Positions 1 to 7,757 of a stretch of 64,000 nt of DNA are shown in pieces. How positions within the stretch are numbered: the first letter of the stretch is position 1; the number at the start of each line of letters is the position of its first letter. The translations under genes were made by a program, and so were the position numbers. This DNA comes from Clostridia bacterium (lineage in GTDB: Bacteria > Bacillota > Clostridia > Christensenellales > CAG-917): assembly GCA_900763875.1 (NCBI GenBank), contig CAAFLX010000001.1, positions 58,022 through 122,021 of the forward strand. Reading direction: 5' to 3'. A model generated the notes under the pieces. It saw only the letters and a list, made by a program, of their open reading frames with translations, searched no databases and was not told the origin of the DNA.

Positions 1-420
1 GGTGGCAAAGATTACGACGTTTGCGAGCTTGCCTCGCTTATGCAAACGAGAGTTGACATTTTGAGCGAGATTCCCGACAAACTTGCGTTCTTGAACGAGT
101 TTGGCGAGTATGATCTCGATATGTACGTTCACCAAAAAATGAAGGTGGACAAGGACGTTGCGCTCAAAGCGGTCGAAGTGTCGATTGCGGCTCTCAAAGA
201 CTTCGAGGATTGGAGCGCGGACGCAATCAAGGAGCAAATCAAAACTTGTGCCGAGCAAGCCGGTATGAAGGGCGGACAGGTTATGTTCTCCATGCGCGTT
301 GCTTTGACGGGCGCGCCCGTCACCCCCGGCGGAGCAATCGAAATGGCAATGGTTCTCAAAAAAGACGAAACTTTGCGCCGCTTGAATTATTCTCTCGAAC
401 TTCTCAAAAACGCACGATAA
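1..420 (+). CDS. gltX: Glutamyl-tRNA synthetase, C-terminal part (5' end outside window)
   Basis: The reading frame is open from base 1 to the TAA at 418-420, giving 139 residues with no start inside the window. It resembles the anticodon-binding C-terminal helical domain of class I glutamyl-tRNA synthetase: a segment ELASLMQTRVDILSEIPDK followed by an all-helical tail with the late motif TLGRL-like TLRRLNYSLELL and the near-terminal GAPVTPGGAIEMA, where such enzymes have a G-x-P-x-SPP element. The enzyme charges tRNA-Glu in the cytoplasm. The catalytic Rossmann half (HIGH and KMSKS) lies upstream of the window, so the gene could in principle be a non-discriminating GluRS; this cannot be told from the tail. 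No clear terminator follows; the next gene starts 40 bases on. Confidence 0.85.
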   Translation, partial: GGKDYDVCELASLMQTRVDILSEIPDKLAFLNEFGEYDLDMYVHQKMKVDKDVALKAVEVSIAALKDFEDWSADAIKEQIKTCAEQAGMKGGQVMFSMRVALTGAPVTPGGAIEMAMVLKKDETLRRLNYSLELLKNAR

Positions 421-460
421 ACCTGTGCTTTTGATGAGATAAACATTATATTAGGTTGAT

Positions 461-2386
461 ATGACACAATCATTCTGCAAAAAAACGACAATATTCGCAC
501 TTGTTGCAACGCTGATTTTTGCAAGCGTTTTCGCAGTGCTTTTCACTCCGTATTCGACTGCCGAGGCTTTGAGCTGGGGTGGAAAAGATATGAGCGAGCA
601 GTGGTATTATGCCGAGGAGTTTTTGGATATCGCCGCCGCAAAAGAGGCTGTTGCAAAGTGGGATAAGTCAAAGATTGCAAAGCCGATTACGGTGGCTGTG
701 GTGGACACGGGCATAGACGCAAATCACGAACTTTTTGCCTTAGATAAGAACGGCGTGAGCGTGCTTTCAAAAAACGACAAGGGCGAGATTCTCGGCTACA
801 ACTCTCAAACGGGTGCGGACAAGGACGGCAACGTTGTGATAAGTGACGCAACGAGCAAGCACGGCAGCAAAGTTGCGGGCAGCATCGCAATGCTCATTCG
901 TGAATTCGGGCTTGAAAATTACGTCAAGATTTATCCCATCAAAGCAAACGACGGGAGCAGTGACAATTTCAAACTTACAAGTCTTACGAGCGCGATAAAC
1001 TGGGCGGTTGACAACGCAAAAGCCGACGTCATCAATATGTCGCTGGGCTTGACCGCTGCAAATATTGCCGAGCTTAAAAGAAAGAAAGAACTCACCGCAA
1101 CCCAAGAGAACGCATTTTCGACGGCGGTTGAAAACGCTCGTCGCAAATCGGTGGTCGTGGCGGCGGCAGGCAACAATCAAAAGTCCGACAAAAACGCCGA
1201 CGACCTCTATTATCCTGCAGCATACCCCGGCGTGTTGTCTGTGATGAACGTTGACAAAAACGGAATTTACAAAACTTCCAACTTCGGCGCAACCTACACG
1301 CTCTGCGCTCCCGGCGTGAACGTCTACACGTCAAAAGGTTATCAAAACGCAAACGCTTACGGCACTGAAACGGGCACGAGTATGGCGGCGACTTTTGCAA
1401 GTTTTGCAACCGCTCTTTTGAAGTTGAGATGTCAAATCGAGGGCAGGGATATGGATTCCGTCAAGCTCGCAAAAACCGTGAGCGCACTCTTGACAAAGAC
1501 CGTCGAGAAAAACGGCGTAAGTTTCAAATCTCTTGACCTAAAATCGATTGCAACGGGGGATATGGACAAAATCGACTACAATTACGAACCCCCGAAAACC
1601 GTTGCAATCAGGCACAATGGCACTCTCGGCACGGGTGAGTATGTAGGTATGATTTATATGCGCGCCGACCACGCTTTGCCGGTCACGTTCTATGCGCAAG
1701 TAAATCCCGTGGGCAAGGTTGACCCCGACGTTGAAAATTCGCTCGAATGGAGCATTACAAGGATAAAATCCGCCGATGACGACACCCCCGTTTCCTCTCC
1801 TCAAACCATTGGCAGCGGCACGAGCGTGACCTACACTCCGACAAGGGGCGGCGACTTCATTGTTTCGGCAAAAATCCCCGGCTATGCCACCGAGGTGCAA
1901 ACGGTGCAAATCCACGTGGAATACGGCAGTTATTATGTTGGCGAAGTCAGAGTGACTCTTGCAAGCGAGGCAAACAAAGACGTGGCGGACGCACCCTCTT
2001 TGGCAACGCTCTACACCACGGAAACAACGCGATTTGCGCTCACGGGCGTGCAATACCTCAACCCCGACGTCGAAACGCAATGGTTTGTCAACGGCAAGTA
2101 CGTTGCCTCGGGCGCAACTTTTGACTTTACGCCAAAGAAAGCGGGGACGTATTTCATCACCGCCAAGTACGGCGACAACGCCACGGTTGACTTTCAATAC
2201 AAGTTCACCGCCAACGTCAAGTCGTTCATTGCCCGTCCTCTCGACCTATCTATGTTGATACTCGGTTTGACTGTCGTAGTCGGCGCAATCGTCACGGTGT
2301 GCGTTCTGTCCGTGCGCAAGAAAAAGACGGCAAAAGATGTTGCGGAGCAAACCGAAACAAGCGAGCAAAACGAAACAAACGATTGA
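461..2386 (+). CDS. Membrane-anchored subtilisin-like serine protease (S8)
   Basis: The 641-residue protein has an N-terminal signal or anchor helix (residues 9-29), a peptidase S8 domain (about 75-320), two all-beta Ig/PKD-like segments (about 380-600) and a C-terminal membrane helix (about 605-628) followed by a basic, then Glu/Thr-rich tail. The catalytic triad is visible: Asp82 in AVVDTGID, His134 in SKHGSKVAGS and Ser307 in GTSMAA, with an oxyanion Asn in AAAGNN near 238. It should therefore be an active protease held on the outer face of the membrane, with the beta domains as stalk. The substrate is unknown. The start has only a weak ribosome site (AGGTTG). It stands alone between gltX and the convergent ttcA, sharing a bidirectional terminator with the latter. 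Confidence 0.88.
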   Translation: MTQSFCKKTTIFALVATLIFASVFAVLFTPYSTAEALSWGGKDMSEQWYYAEEFLDIAAAKEAVAKWDKSKIAKPITVAVVDTGIDANHELFALDKNGVSVLSKNDKGEILGYNSQTGADKDGNVVISDATSKHGSKVAGSIAMLIREFGLENYVKIYPIKANDGSSDNFKLTSLTSAINWAVDNAKADVINMSLGLTAANIAELKRKKELTATQENAFSTAVENARRKSVVVAAAGNNQKSDKNADDLYYPAAYPGVLSVMNVDKNGIYKTSNFGATYTLCAPGVNVYTSKGYQNANAYGTETGTSMAATFASFATALLKLRCQIEGRDMDSVKLAKTVSALLTKTVEKNGVSFKSLDLKSIATGDMDKIDYNYEPPKTVAIRHNGTLGTGEYVGMIYMRADHALPVTFYAQVNPVGKVDPDVENSLEWSITRIKSADDDTPVSSPQTIGSGTSVTYTPTRGGDFIVSAKIPGYATEVQTVQIHVEYGSYYVGEVRVTLASEANKDVADAPSLATLYTTETTRFALTGVQYLNPDVETQWFVNGKYVASGATFDFTPKKAGTYFITAKYGDNATVDFQYKFTANVKSFIARPLDLSMLILGLTVVVGAIVTVCVLSVRKKKTAKDVAEQTETSEQNETND

Positions 2387-2442
2387 TTGAAATACATTTG
2401 CGTTGACCAAGCAATCTGTATTGATAATTCAAAAAGAATTGA

Positions 2443-2468
2443 AAAACGGCACTTTTCAGTGCCGTTTT
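2443..2468. terminator. Bidirectional terminator between S8 protease and ttcA
   Basis: AAAACGGCACT pairs perfectly with AGTGCCGTTTT across a 4-base loop. A and T runs on both flanks let it work for both convergent genes. The same ACGGCACT stem recurs in terminators at 40627, 50226 and 52348. Confidence 0.8.
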
Positions 2469-2471
2469 CGA

Positions 2472-3203
2472 TTAGTTTTCGGGTTTTTTCCAAAGGTTGT
2501 TGCGCTCGGGGTGGTATATCGCGCCGAGTATGCGCTGTTTTGCAAACGGTATGTCCTTGCAAATAGTTTTTATGAGGTTTTTCATATACTCTCGTTGTGA
2601 CTCGTGATTCATAGGGCAGGGGTTGTGCACGAGCGGCAAATTGAGGCGTTTCACGGTGGATATGATGTCGTATTCCTCGATATAAATTAGAGGTCGAATG
2701 AGCGCGACGCCCGATTTGTCCATATACGCCGTCGGGGGAAAACAAGAGAATCTGCCCTCATACAAGAGGGACAAAAGCATAGTTTCGGCAACGTCGTCGG
2801 CGTTGTGACCGAGCGCGAGTTTGCCGCCGCCGAGGCGGTTTATTTCGTTGTTGAGCGCGCCCCTTCTCATCTTTGCGCAGAGGGAGCAGGGATTTGATTC
2901 CTTGCGCTCGTCAAATATGATTTCGGCAATATCCGTTTTCAAAAGGTGGTGGGGCACGCCAAGACTCTCACAGTAGTCAATCAAGGCTTGCATCTCGTTT
3001 CTATCTGTGTCTTTAAGCCCCATATCCACGGTGATAGCCTCAAGGGTGTATCGTTCGGGCGAAAAGCGGCGGTAGTCGGCAAGCGCGCGCAAAAGCAGAG
3101 TGCTGTCCTTGCCTCCCGACAGTCCCACGAAAATTCTGTCGCCGTCCTCTATCATACGGTAGTCTTGAACGGCTCTTCTCATTGCGGATAATATTTTTTG
3201 CAT
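2472..3203 (-). CDS. ttcA: tRNA 2-thiocytidine biosynthesis protein TtcA-like PP-loop ATPase
   Basis: 243 residues with the PP-loop SGGKDS at residues 29-34, which binds ATP and adenylates the target base. The later segment NPCSLCAKMRRG with its CxxC pair, plus a further Cys in VHNPCPMN, matches the TtcA family, whose Cys residues carry an Fe-S cluster and which thiolates C32 of certain tRNAs. The length is shorter than the proteobacterial enzyme (about 310) but usual for Firmicutes members. The motif LGHNADDVAETMLL is also conserved. A related TilS or TtuA activity cannot be excluded, but the CxxC pattern favours TtcA. Confidence 0.8.
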   Translation of the reverse strand: MQKILSAMRRAVQDYRMIEDGDRIFVGLSGGKDSTLLLRALADYRRFSPERYTLEAITVDMGLKDTDRNEMQALIDYCESLGVPHHLLKTDIAEIIFDERKESNPCSLCAKMRRGALNNEINRLGGGKLALGHNADDVAETMLLSLLYEGRFSCFPPTAYMDKSGVALIRPLIYIEEYDIISTVKRLNLPLVHNPCPMNHESQREYMKNLIKTICKDIPFAKQRILGAIYHPERNNLWKKPEN

Positions 3204-3346
3204 AGTGCGTTGTTGAAATAAAATTGTTGTTGCAATACTGTTTCGACAAAATTATATATAAGCGCGCGAGATTTTGCAAGCGGAACGGCGCAAATCGCCT
3301 TGACATAAACCGAGAGGATATTTATACTTTTGGTGAGGAAACCGCA

Positions 3347-4192
3347 ATGATCGAGCAACTTATCACCCAACTATCCGACGCCATAGGCAACCCATATTTG
3401 ACGCTGTACGTGATTTCGATTATACCCATAATCGAGTTGCGCGGAGCAATTTTGTTTATGCCGTATATGTTTGACACCATCGGCGAAATGATGTTGGGTA
3501 TGCTTTGCTGCATCGCAGGTTCGACCACGGTCATCGTGCCGCTCATTCTCGTCACAAGACCGCTTTTGAGAAAGTTGCGCCACTCCAAGTGGTTTTCAAA
3601 AATTGCCAAGCGTATGGAAGTCAATCTCGCCGACAGGGCAGAGAGCGCGTACAGCGAGGAGAAAAACGACAAAATCGACGAACTAAAAGCCAAGCGCAGT
3701 CGCAAGCCCCTCTCCAAGGACGGCAAAAAGTTTTTGGGGCTGTTCGTATTTGTGGCAATCCCTCTTCCGATGACGGGGGCGTGGACAGGCTCGTGCATAG
3801 GCAGCTTTTTGGATTTCCCCGTGTGGAAAGCGTCGCTTGCGGTGTTTTTTGGCAATATCATAGCAGGGCTTATCCTCACGACAATCGCCTATTTTTTGCC
3901 GCGCCAGTATGCCGACGTGTTCCTCTACGGATTTGTGGTGTTGGCGGTCGCAATCGGGTTTATGCTCTACTTCTCGCGCTCCAAACGCCTCGAAAGAAAG
4001 CGCACGGCAGAGCTTGAAAAGTACGCAAGCAAAAGCGAGTACGAGCTTGCGCTCCTCAAAAAAGAAGCGGACGAGGACGGCAAAATCCTCATCAAAAAAG
4101 AGTACGTTGACGAAAACGGCGACAAGCATATCGTCATCGGTCACGACGAAAAACGCAACAAATCCATCGTCGATAAGGACGACCTAATCTGA
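3347..4192 (+). CDS. COG2426-type small multidrug export / membrane protein
   Basis: About 281 residues from the ATG at 3347. An in-frame ATG at 3224 would add 41 unrelated residues and overlap the ttcA promoter region, so 3347 is preferred although its ribosome site is modest (GTGAGGAA). The membrane part begins with ISIIPIIELRGAILF, a conserved motif of the COG2426 family (annotated small multi-drug export protein), and continues with helices around residues 50-75, 130-160, 175-195 and 200-220. A basic, Lys-rich cytosolic tail follows and ends in a repetitive acidic segment (YVDENGDKHIVIG). The real transport substrate of this family is not established, so the name is conventional only. Confidence 0.7.
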   Translation: MIEQLITQLSDAIGNPYLTLYVISIIPIIELRGAILFMPYMFDTIGEMMLGMLCCIAGSTTVIVPLILVTRPLLRKLRHSKWFSKIAKRMEVNLADRAESAYSEEKNDKIDELKAKRSRKPLSKDGKKFLGLFVFVAIPLPMTGAWTGSCIGSFLDFPVWKASLAVFFGNIIAGLILTTIAYFLPRQYADVFLYGFVVLAVAIGFMLYFSRSKRLERKRTAELEKYASKSEYELALLKKEADEDGKILIKKEYVDENGDKHIVIGHDEKRNKSIVDKDDLI

Positions 4193-4203
4193 AAGCCCAA
4201 TCC

Positions 4204-4246
4204 AAAACGCAACCTTGTTTTTTATAGAAACGGTTGTGTTTTTTTT
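4204..4246 (+). terminator. Terminator of the COG2426 gene, overlapping the fba promoter
   Basis: CGCAACC (4208-4214) pairs with GGTTGTG (4232-4238) with one G-T wobble, followed by eight T. The downstream arm contains the TTGTGT -35 box of fba, so termination and initiation signals share bases. Confidence 0.6.
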
Positions 4247-4262
4247 GGAGAAGTTGTATAAT
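4234..4262 (+). promoter_or_regulatory. Promoter of fba
   Basis: TTGTGT (4234-4239), 17-base spacer, TATAAT (4257-4262). The leader to the ATG at 4293 is only about 24 bases and contains GGAGG at 4281. Confidence 0.65.
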
Positions 4263-4292
4263 ATCTTCGAAATAAAATTTGGAGGCAACACT

Positions 4293-5222
4293 ATGCCATT
4301 AGTCACATCAACCGAAATGTTCAAAAAAGCATATGCAGGCGGTTACGCAATCGGTGCGTTCAACGTCAACAATATGGAAATCATCCAAGGTATCGTTGAA
4401 GCCGCAACTGAGGAGCAAGCTCCACTCATTCTTCAGGTTTCCTCCGGCGCAAGAAAATACGCAAACACAACCTACCTCACCAAGATGGTTGAAGCGGCAG
4501 TCGAAACCAGCGGTCTTCCCATCTGCTTGCACCTCGACCACGGCGATACTTTTGCGCTTTGCAAGGACTGCGTTGACAGCGGCTTTACTTCCGTTATGAT
4601 CGACGCAAGCGCACATCCGTTTGCAGAAAACATCTCAATCACAAAGCAAGTTGTCGAGTACGCTCACGACCACGGCGTTGTCGTCGAGGCGGAACTTGGC
4701 AAGCTCGCAGGCATCGAGGACGCTGTCAACGTCTCGGCAAAAGACGCTCAATTCACCGATCCCGACCAAGTCGAAGAGTTTGTCCACAAGACCGGCGTCG
4801 ATTCCTTGGCAATCGCAATCGGCACGTCCCACGGCGCATACAAATTCAAAGGTCAACCGCAACTGCGTTTCGACATCCTCGAAGAAGTCAGCAAGCGTTT
4901 GCCCGGTTTCCCCATCGTCTTGCACGGCGCGTCTTCCGTTCCTCAAGACCTCGTTGCCAAAATCAACCAATACGGCGGCAGTATGCCCGGCGCACAAGGC
5001 GTCCCCGAAGAGATGCTCCGCAAAGCAGCGTCCATGGCTGTTTGCAAAATCAACATCGACTCCGACCTCAGACTCGCCGTCACCGCCACCATTCGTGAGC
5101 ACTTTGCTCTCAATCCCGCCCACTTCGACCCCCGCCAATACCTCGGCCCGGCAAGAGAAGCAGTGAAACAAGTGGTGAAGCATAAGTTGGTGGATGTGCT
5201 TGGCTGCAACGGCAAAGCCTAA
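4293..5222 (+). CDS. fba: Class II fructose-1,6-bisphosphate aldolase
   Basis: 309 residues starting at the ATG behind GGAGGCAACACT. Family motifs include GAFNVNNMEI near the N terminus, HLDHGD (zinc ligand His and catalytic Asp, about residues 81-86), MIDASAHPFAENI, the zinc-site region IAIGTSHGAYKF, and HGASSVPQ with NIDSDLRLA at the phosphate-binding end. It cleaves fructose-1,6-bisphosphate to DHAP and glyceraldehyde-3-phosphate in glycolysis. A tagatose-bisphosphate aldolase role is possible, but the length and the ASAHPF motif fit Fba of Firmicutes. It is monocistronic with its own strong promoter, and a large structured element begins on the second base of its stop codon. Confidence 0.93.
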   Translation: MPLVTSTEMFKKAYAGGYAIGAFNVNNMEIIQGIVEAATEEQAPLILQVSSGARKYANTTYLTKMVEAAVETSGLPICLHLDHGDTFALCKDCVDSGFTSVMIDASAHPFAENISITKQVVEYAHDHGVVVEAELGKLAGIEDAVNVSAKDAQFTDPDQVEEFVHKTGVDSLAIAIGTSHGAYKFKGQPQLRFDILEEVSKRLPGFPIVLHGASSVPQDLVAKINQYGGSMPGAQGVPEEMLRKAASMAVCKINIDSDLRLAVTATIREHFALNPAHFDPRQYLGPAREAVKQVVKHKLVDVLGCNGKA

Positions 5223-5344
5223 AACGACGCTATTGAGCGAATAACTTCGTCAGAGCCTGCCCCATAAACAGTCACGTACAACGAGTACGCTCCTGTCTAT
5301 GTTGGCAGGCTCTTCCTTGTTCTTCATCTCAATATCGTCGTTTT
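5221..5344 (+). repeat. Nested two-stem hairpin element with apical GTAC-N5-GTAC (copy 1, behind fba)
   Basis: Outer stem: AAAACGACG-C-TATTGAG (5221-5237) pairs with CTCAATA-T-CGTCGTTTT (5328-5344), 16 of 17 pairs. Inner stem: AGAGCCTGCC (5252-5261) pairs with GGCAGGCTCT (5304-5313), continued by CATA/TATG-like and ACAG/CTGT pairs. The tip is GTAC-AACGA-GTAC (5276-5288). The first base of the stem is the second base of the fba stop codon. The inner stem, followed by TCTTCC rather than a clean T run, could act as a weak terminator. The same architecture with different stem sequence sits behind the isomerase gene at 26533. Confidence 0.75.
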
Positions 5345-5351
5345 AACCACA

Positions 5352-5440
5352 GCAAATAACTTCGTCAGAGCCTGCCTCATAAACATTCACGTACACAGAG
5401 TGCGTTCCTGTCTATATGTTGGCAGGCTCTTTTTCGTTCT
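5352..5440 (+). repeat. Second, partly decayed GTAC hairpin copy
   Basis: This repeats AATAACTTCGTC and the AGAGCCTGCC/GGCAGGCTCT stem of the preceding copy, but the tip has changed to GTAC-ACAGA-GTGC and no outer closing stem is present. The right arm is followed by TTTTTCG, so it can serve as the functional terminator for fba. From 5450 to 5670 I see nothing except an A/T-rich leader for the next gene. Confidence 0.65.
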
Positions 5441-5670
5441 TGATTTCACTTCGCGTAGAGGACGAACAACACATATGAAAAAGACGTAGTATTGACAGGG
5501 TGTGGCCGAAATGATATTATAAAAGTGCGACCAATCTAAATGCGACTATACAAAACGATGAATCGGGAAACAGGCGCAATGCAAAAAAGCACGTTTGTTT
5601 TCTCGGTGCAATGTTTCTTCAAAGTAACCCAAATTGAACGAAAAATTGAAAAACGGGAGGTTTTACAATT

Positions 5671-7128
5671 ATGAAAAGGCTACTTTTATGTTTGTTGTCA
5701 CTTGTTTGTGCCGTATGCTTGTTTGCTGCATGCAACAAAGATACACGATATAAGATAACGTTTCAGGACTTGTCCGCACTGCCCGATGGCATAGAGAGCG
5801 TCAAAAACGGACAGGGAACTATGGCGAGCGGAAGCGGAAACGTCGAAACCATCTATTTTACGTCTGGCAAAGGCGGCTCGTTTTTTGTGACGGTCACGTT
5901 CAAAGACGGCTACGATAAAGGCGACTTTAAGATTTTTGCCAACGGAAAGGAAGCGACGATCAAAAACGACAACGACAAAGTCGTTGATTACGAAGTTTAT
6001 CCGACTTCCGACGTCCACATTACTTTTTCGGGCAAGCCCACATTAAAAAGTTTCAACGTGACGGCGACCTATGACGACAACGATCAGGAGCAAGTTTTAG
6101 ACGAGTTTTCCTATGAATTGAAGTGCGTATTCGGAACGGAAGAATCTGCGCCCGTAAAAGCAGCCACTCTTGCAGAATTGAAAAACAAAATCAATTCGGA
6201 CATAAAAACCGTCAAATACGGCACGAAAATCACTATAACGGCTACACATACGGGTGAAATTGCTTTTCCTGCCGACAATACGATTCATTGTCAATATTCG
6301 GGACATTACAAGTATGTTGAAAAAACAACAAAAATCGTCGGCGATAAACAGCTAAAAACTTGGGAGATTGCGGTTGTGTCCGACGTTGAAATACAACTGC
6401 GCCTCAGCTCTACCGCACAATCGTATTCGCGCAGCGTATACACTGACACAACGGTTTTGTATAGCGGAGTGTATGACGGCGATTTCAACGAGATAGCAAC
6501 GCTCCAAGCACTTTACGATACGAATGGCAAAATTTACGCGCCGCTCCGCGATAACGCCGTTGTCCGTCATCTTGCCGAAAAATATAAAAAACTTACTATA
6601 AACGGCAAAACCGCGGACGGTAAATTTTTCTATAACCAAGCGGATAAACGTTGGTATGTTGAGCTCGACAAACCCTCAACCTACCCAAACGGAAGGGCGG
6701 ACGGTTATGACGTTGATTTTGCCAAAGGCGTGGACGATTATATGAGCGGCGACTCCGCCTTGACGCGCGACAACATCGAGTTTAAGTCGCAGATTATGGA
6801 CTGGGGCGAAAACCAATATCTCATGGTATGTGACGAATACGATGGTTATCGGCTCAAAAACAATAGATATTCGCTTGGTTTATGCTTTGCAAGCACCACG
6901 AACGATATCAAGGTGATTGTCAACGGCACAAAAGAAGTCGTTTTCCGCAACATACAAACGGTTGACGAAGAAACCAAAGAGTTTGCAACGATTTATCGTC
7001 GCGGCGGAAATAATGCCGAATATAACGGAAGTTACGGGGGTAACAACGGCAAAGACGAAACGCACAGAATTGCTTTCGATCCGTCAACAATCGGAGAAAT
7101 AACGCGCGTTGAAATCGTGCTTGTTTAA
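5671..7128 (+). CDS. Lipoprotein of unknown function
   Basis: 485 residues beginning with a classical lipoprotein signal: two basic residues, a hydrophobic run and the lipobox LFAAC with Cys at position 21, so the mature protein is probably tethered to the outer face of the membrane. GGGAGG lies 10 bases before the ATG. The rest is hydrophilic, rich in Lys, Asp, Asn and Thr, with beta-type patterns such as KITFQDL, FFVTVTFKDGYD and VHITFSG resembling repeats of secreted Ig-like domains. I recognise no enzyme motif. It is flanked by repeats, with no operon partner. Confidence 0.75.
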   Translation: MKRLLLCLLSLVCAVCLFAACNKDTRYKITFQDLSALPDGIESVKNGQGTMASGSGNVETIYFTSGKGGSFFVTVTFKDGYDKGDFKIFANGKEATIKNDNDKVVDYEVYPTSDVHITFSGKPTLKSFNVTATYDDNDQEQVLDEFSYELKCVFGTEESAPVKAATLAELKNKINSDIKTVKYGTKITITATHTGEIAFPADNTIHCQYSGHYKYVEKTTKIVGDKQLKTWEIAVVSDVEIQLRLSSTAQSYSRSVYTDTTVLYSGVYDGDFNEIATLQALYDTNGKIYAPLRDNAVVRHLAEKYKKLTINGKTADGKFFYNQADKRWYVELDKPSTYPNGRADGYDVDFAKGVDDYMSGDSALTRDNIEFKSQIMDWGENQYLMVCDEYDGYRLKNNRYSLGLCFASTTNDIKVIVNGTKEVVFRNIQTVDEETKEFATIYRRGGNNAEYNGSYGGNNGKDETHRIAFDPSTIGEITRVEIVLV

Positions 7129-7161
7129 GAGTTGCGGAGAAAGTCGGGTGACATAATTCCC

Positions 7162-7190
7162 TTGACAAATCGGGGGTGCGGGGTTATAGT
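7162..7190 (+). promoter_or_regulatory. Consensus promoter for the 47-residue peptide gene
   Basis: TTGACA (7162-7167), exactly 17 bases, TATAGT (7185-7190). The spacer is unusually G-rich. It lies 33 bases behind the lipoprotein stop codon. Confidence 0.8.
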
Positions 7191-7222
7191 TTTCTCATCA
7201 AACAGGAGGCGGAAGTGCGGAT

Positions 7223-7366
7223 ATGACAATAAATACGGTTTTTGACAACAACAATGCGTTTTCTTCTGCTTTCAAGGCGGTTGCTTTTGCGAGCGGCTCT
7301 CAATTTGTCGAGGGCGGATATTGCTATTATTACGGTGGTATGGACAAATCTCGCAAAGGATGCTGA
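7223..7366 (+). CDS. Small peptide, 47 residues, unknown function
   Basis: The ATG at 7223 follows AGGAGG (7203-7208) at a slightly long spacing and the frame closes with TGA at 7364-7366. It sits in a complete unit: a consensus promoter upstream and an intrinsic terminator 31 bases downstream, with nothing else between them. The peptide is Asn/Phe/Ala-rich in its first half and ends with a Gly/Tyr/Cys segment (EGGYCYYYGGMD) and a basic KSRKGC tail. It has two Cys (residues 34 and 47) and no membrane helix. It might be a secreted or modified peptide precursor, or a regulatory small protein; no maturation gene is adjacent, so this stays open. Confidence 0.6.
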   Translation: MTINTVFDNNNAFSSAFKAVAFASGSQFVEGGYCYYYGGMDKSRKGC

Positions 7367-7397
7367 CTGAGACGGTTTTGAGCTGTACAAAATAAAG

Positions 7398-7424
7398 GCG
7401 ATTCCTTTGCGGAGTCGCTTTTTT
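7398..7424 (+). terminator. Terminator of the 47-residue peptide gene
   Basis: GCGATTCC (7398-7405) pairs with GGAGTCGC (7411-7418) with one wobble, followed by six T. Confidence 0.75.
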
Positions 7425-7440
7425 GATAGCGTTGCGGTGC

Positions 7441-7561
7441 TTTGTAAACAACGATTGCACACTTGTCAATGGCGATTGCACGCTTTGCAAACAATGATAG
7501 CACACTTGACAACAGCTGTTGCACGCTTTGCAAACAACGCTTGTCAATGGCTGTTGCACGC
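7441..7561. repeat. 43-bp tandem repeat, three units
   Basis: Units at 7441-7483 and 7484-7526 are each 43 bases and begin TTTGtAAACAA or TTTGcAAACAA and end GTTGCACGC or ATTGCACGC. The third unit (7527-7561) lacks eight internal bases. The repeat carries no credible gene. Nothing else is visible from 7562 to about 7700. Confidence 0.7.
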
Positions 7562-7717
7562 TTGGAAAAAGGCGGCATGGGCGGCGGAGATGTATATGCG
7601 AGGGGAATCCGCAATCGGGAGCAAGGGCGCGCAAACGGTTGAGAGTGCGTCGAAAACGTGCGAAAATCGGGCAAAATATGCGAAAAATCGGACGTAATGT
7701 GAAAAAAGAGGTGGATT

Positions 7718-7739
7718 TATAATCATAATTGATTATAAT
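7718..7739 (+). promoter_or_regulatory. Promoter/operator region of the aromatic amino acid operon
   Basis: A perfect inverted repeat ATAATCA-TAAT-TGATTAT (7719-7736) overlaps two possible -10 boxes, TATAAT at 7718-7723 and 7734-7739. No good -35 box is present, so activation or an alternative start is likely. The palindrome is a candidate operator for control of the whole operon. Confidence 0.5.
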
Positions 7740-7757
7740 GGATGCAAAGAGGTAGTT

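Noticed and set aside
1538..2197. Long minus-strand frame inside the S8 protease gene
   Set aside because: A shadow of a real gene: no ribosome site, no recognisable domain, and the plus strand encodes a clear protease. The same reasoning removes the many long antisense frames in aroB, aroC, oppA, clc and GH31.
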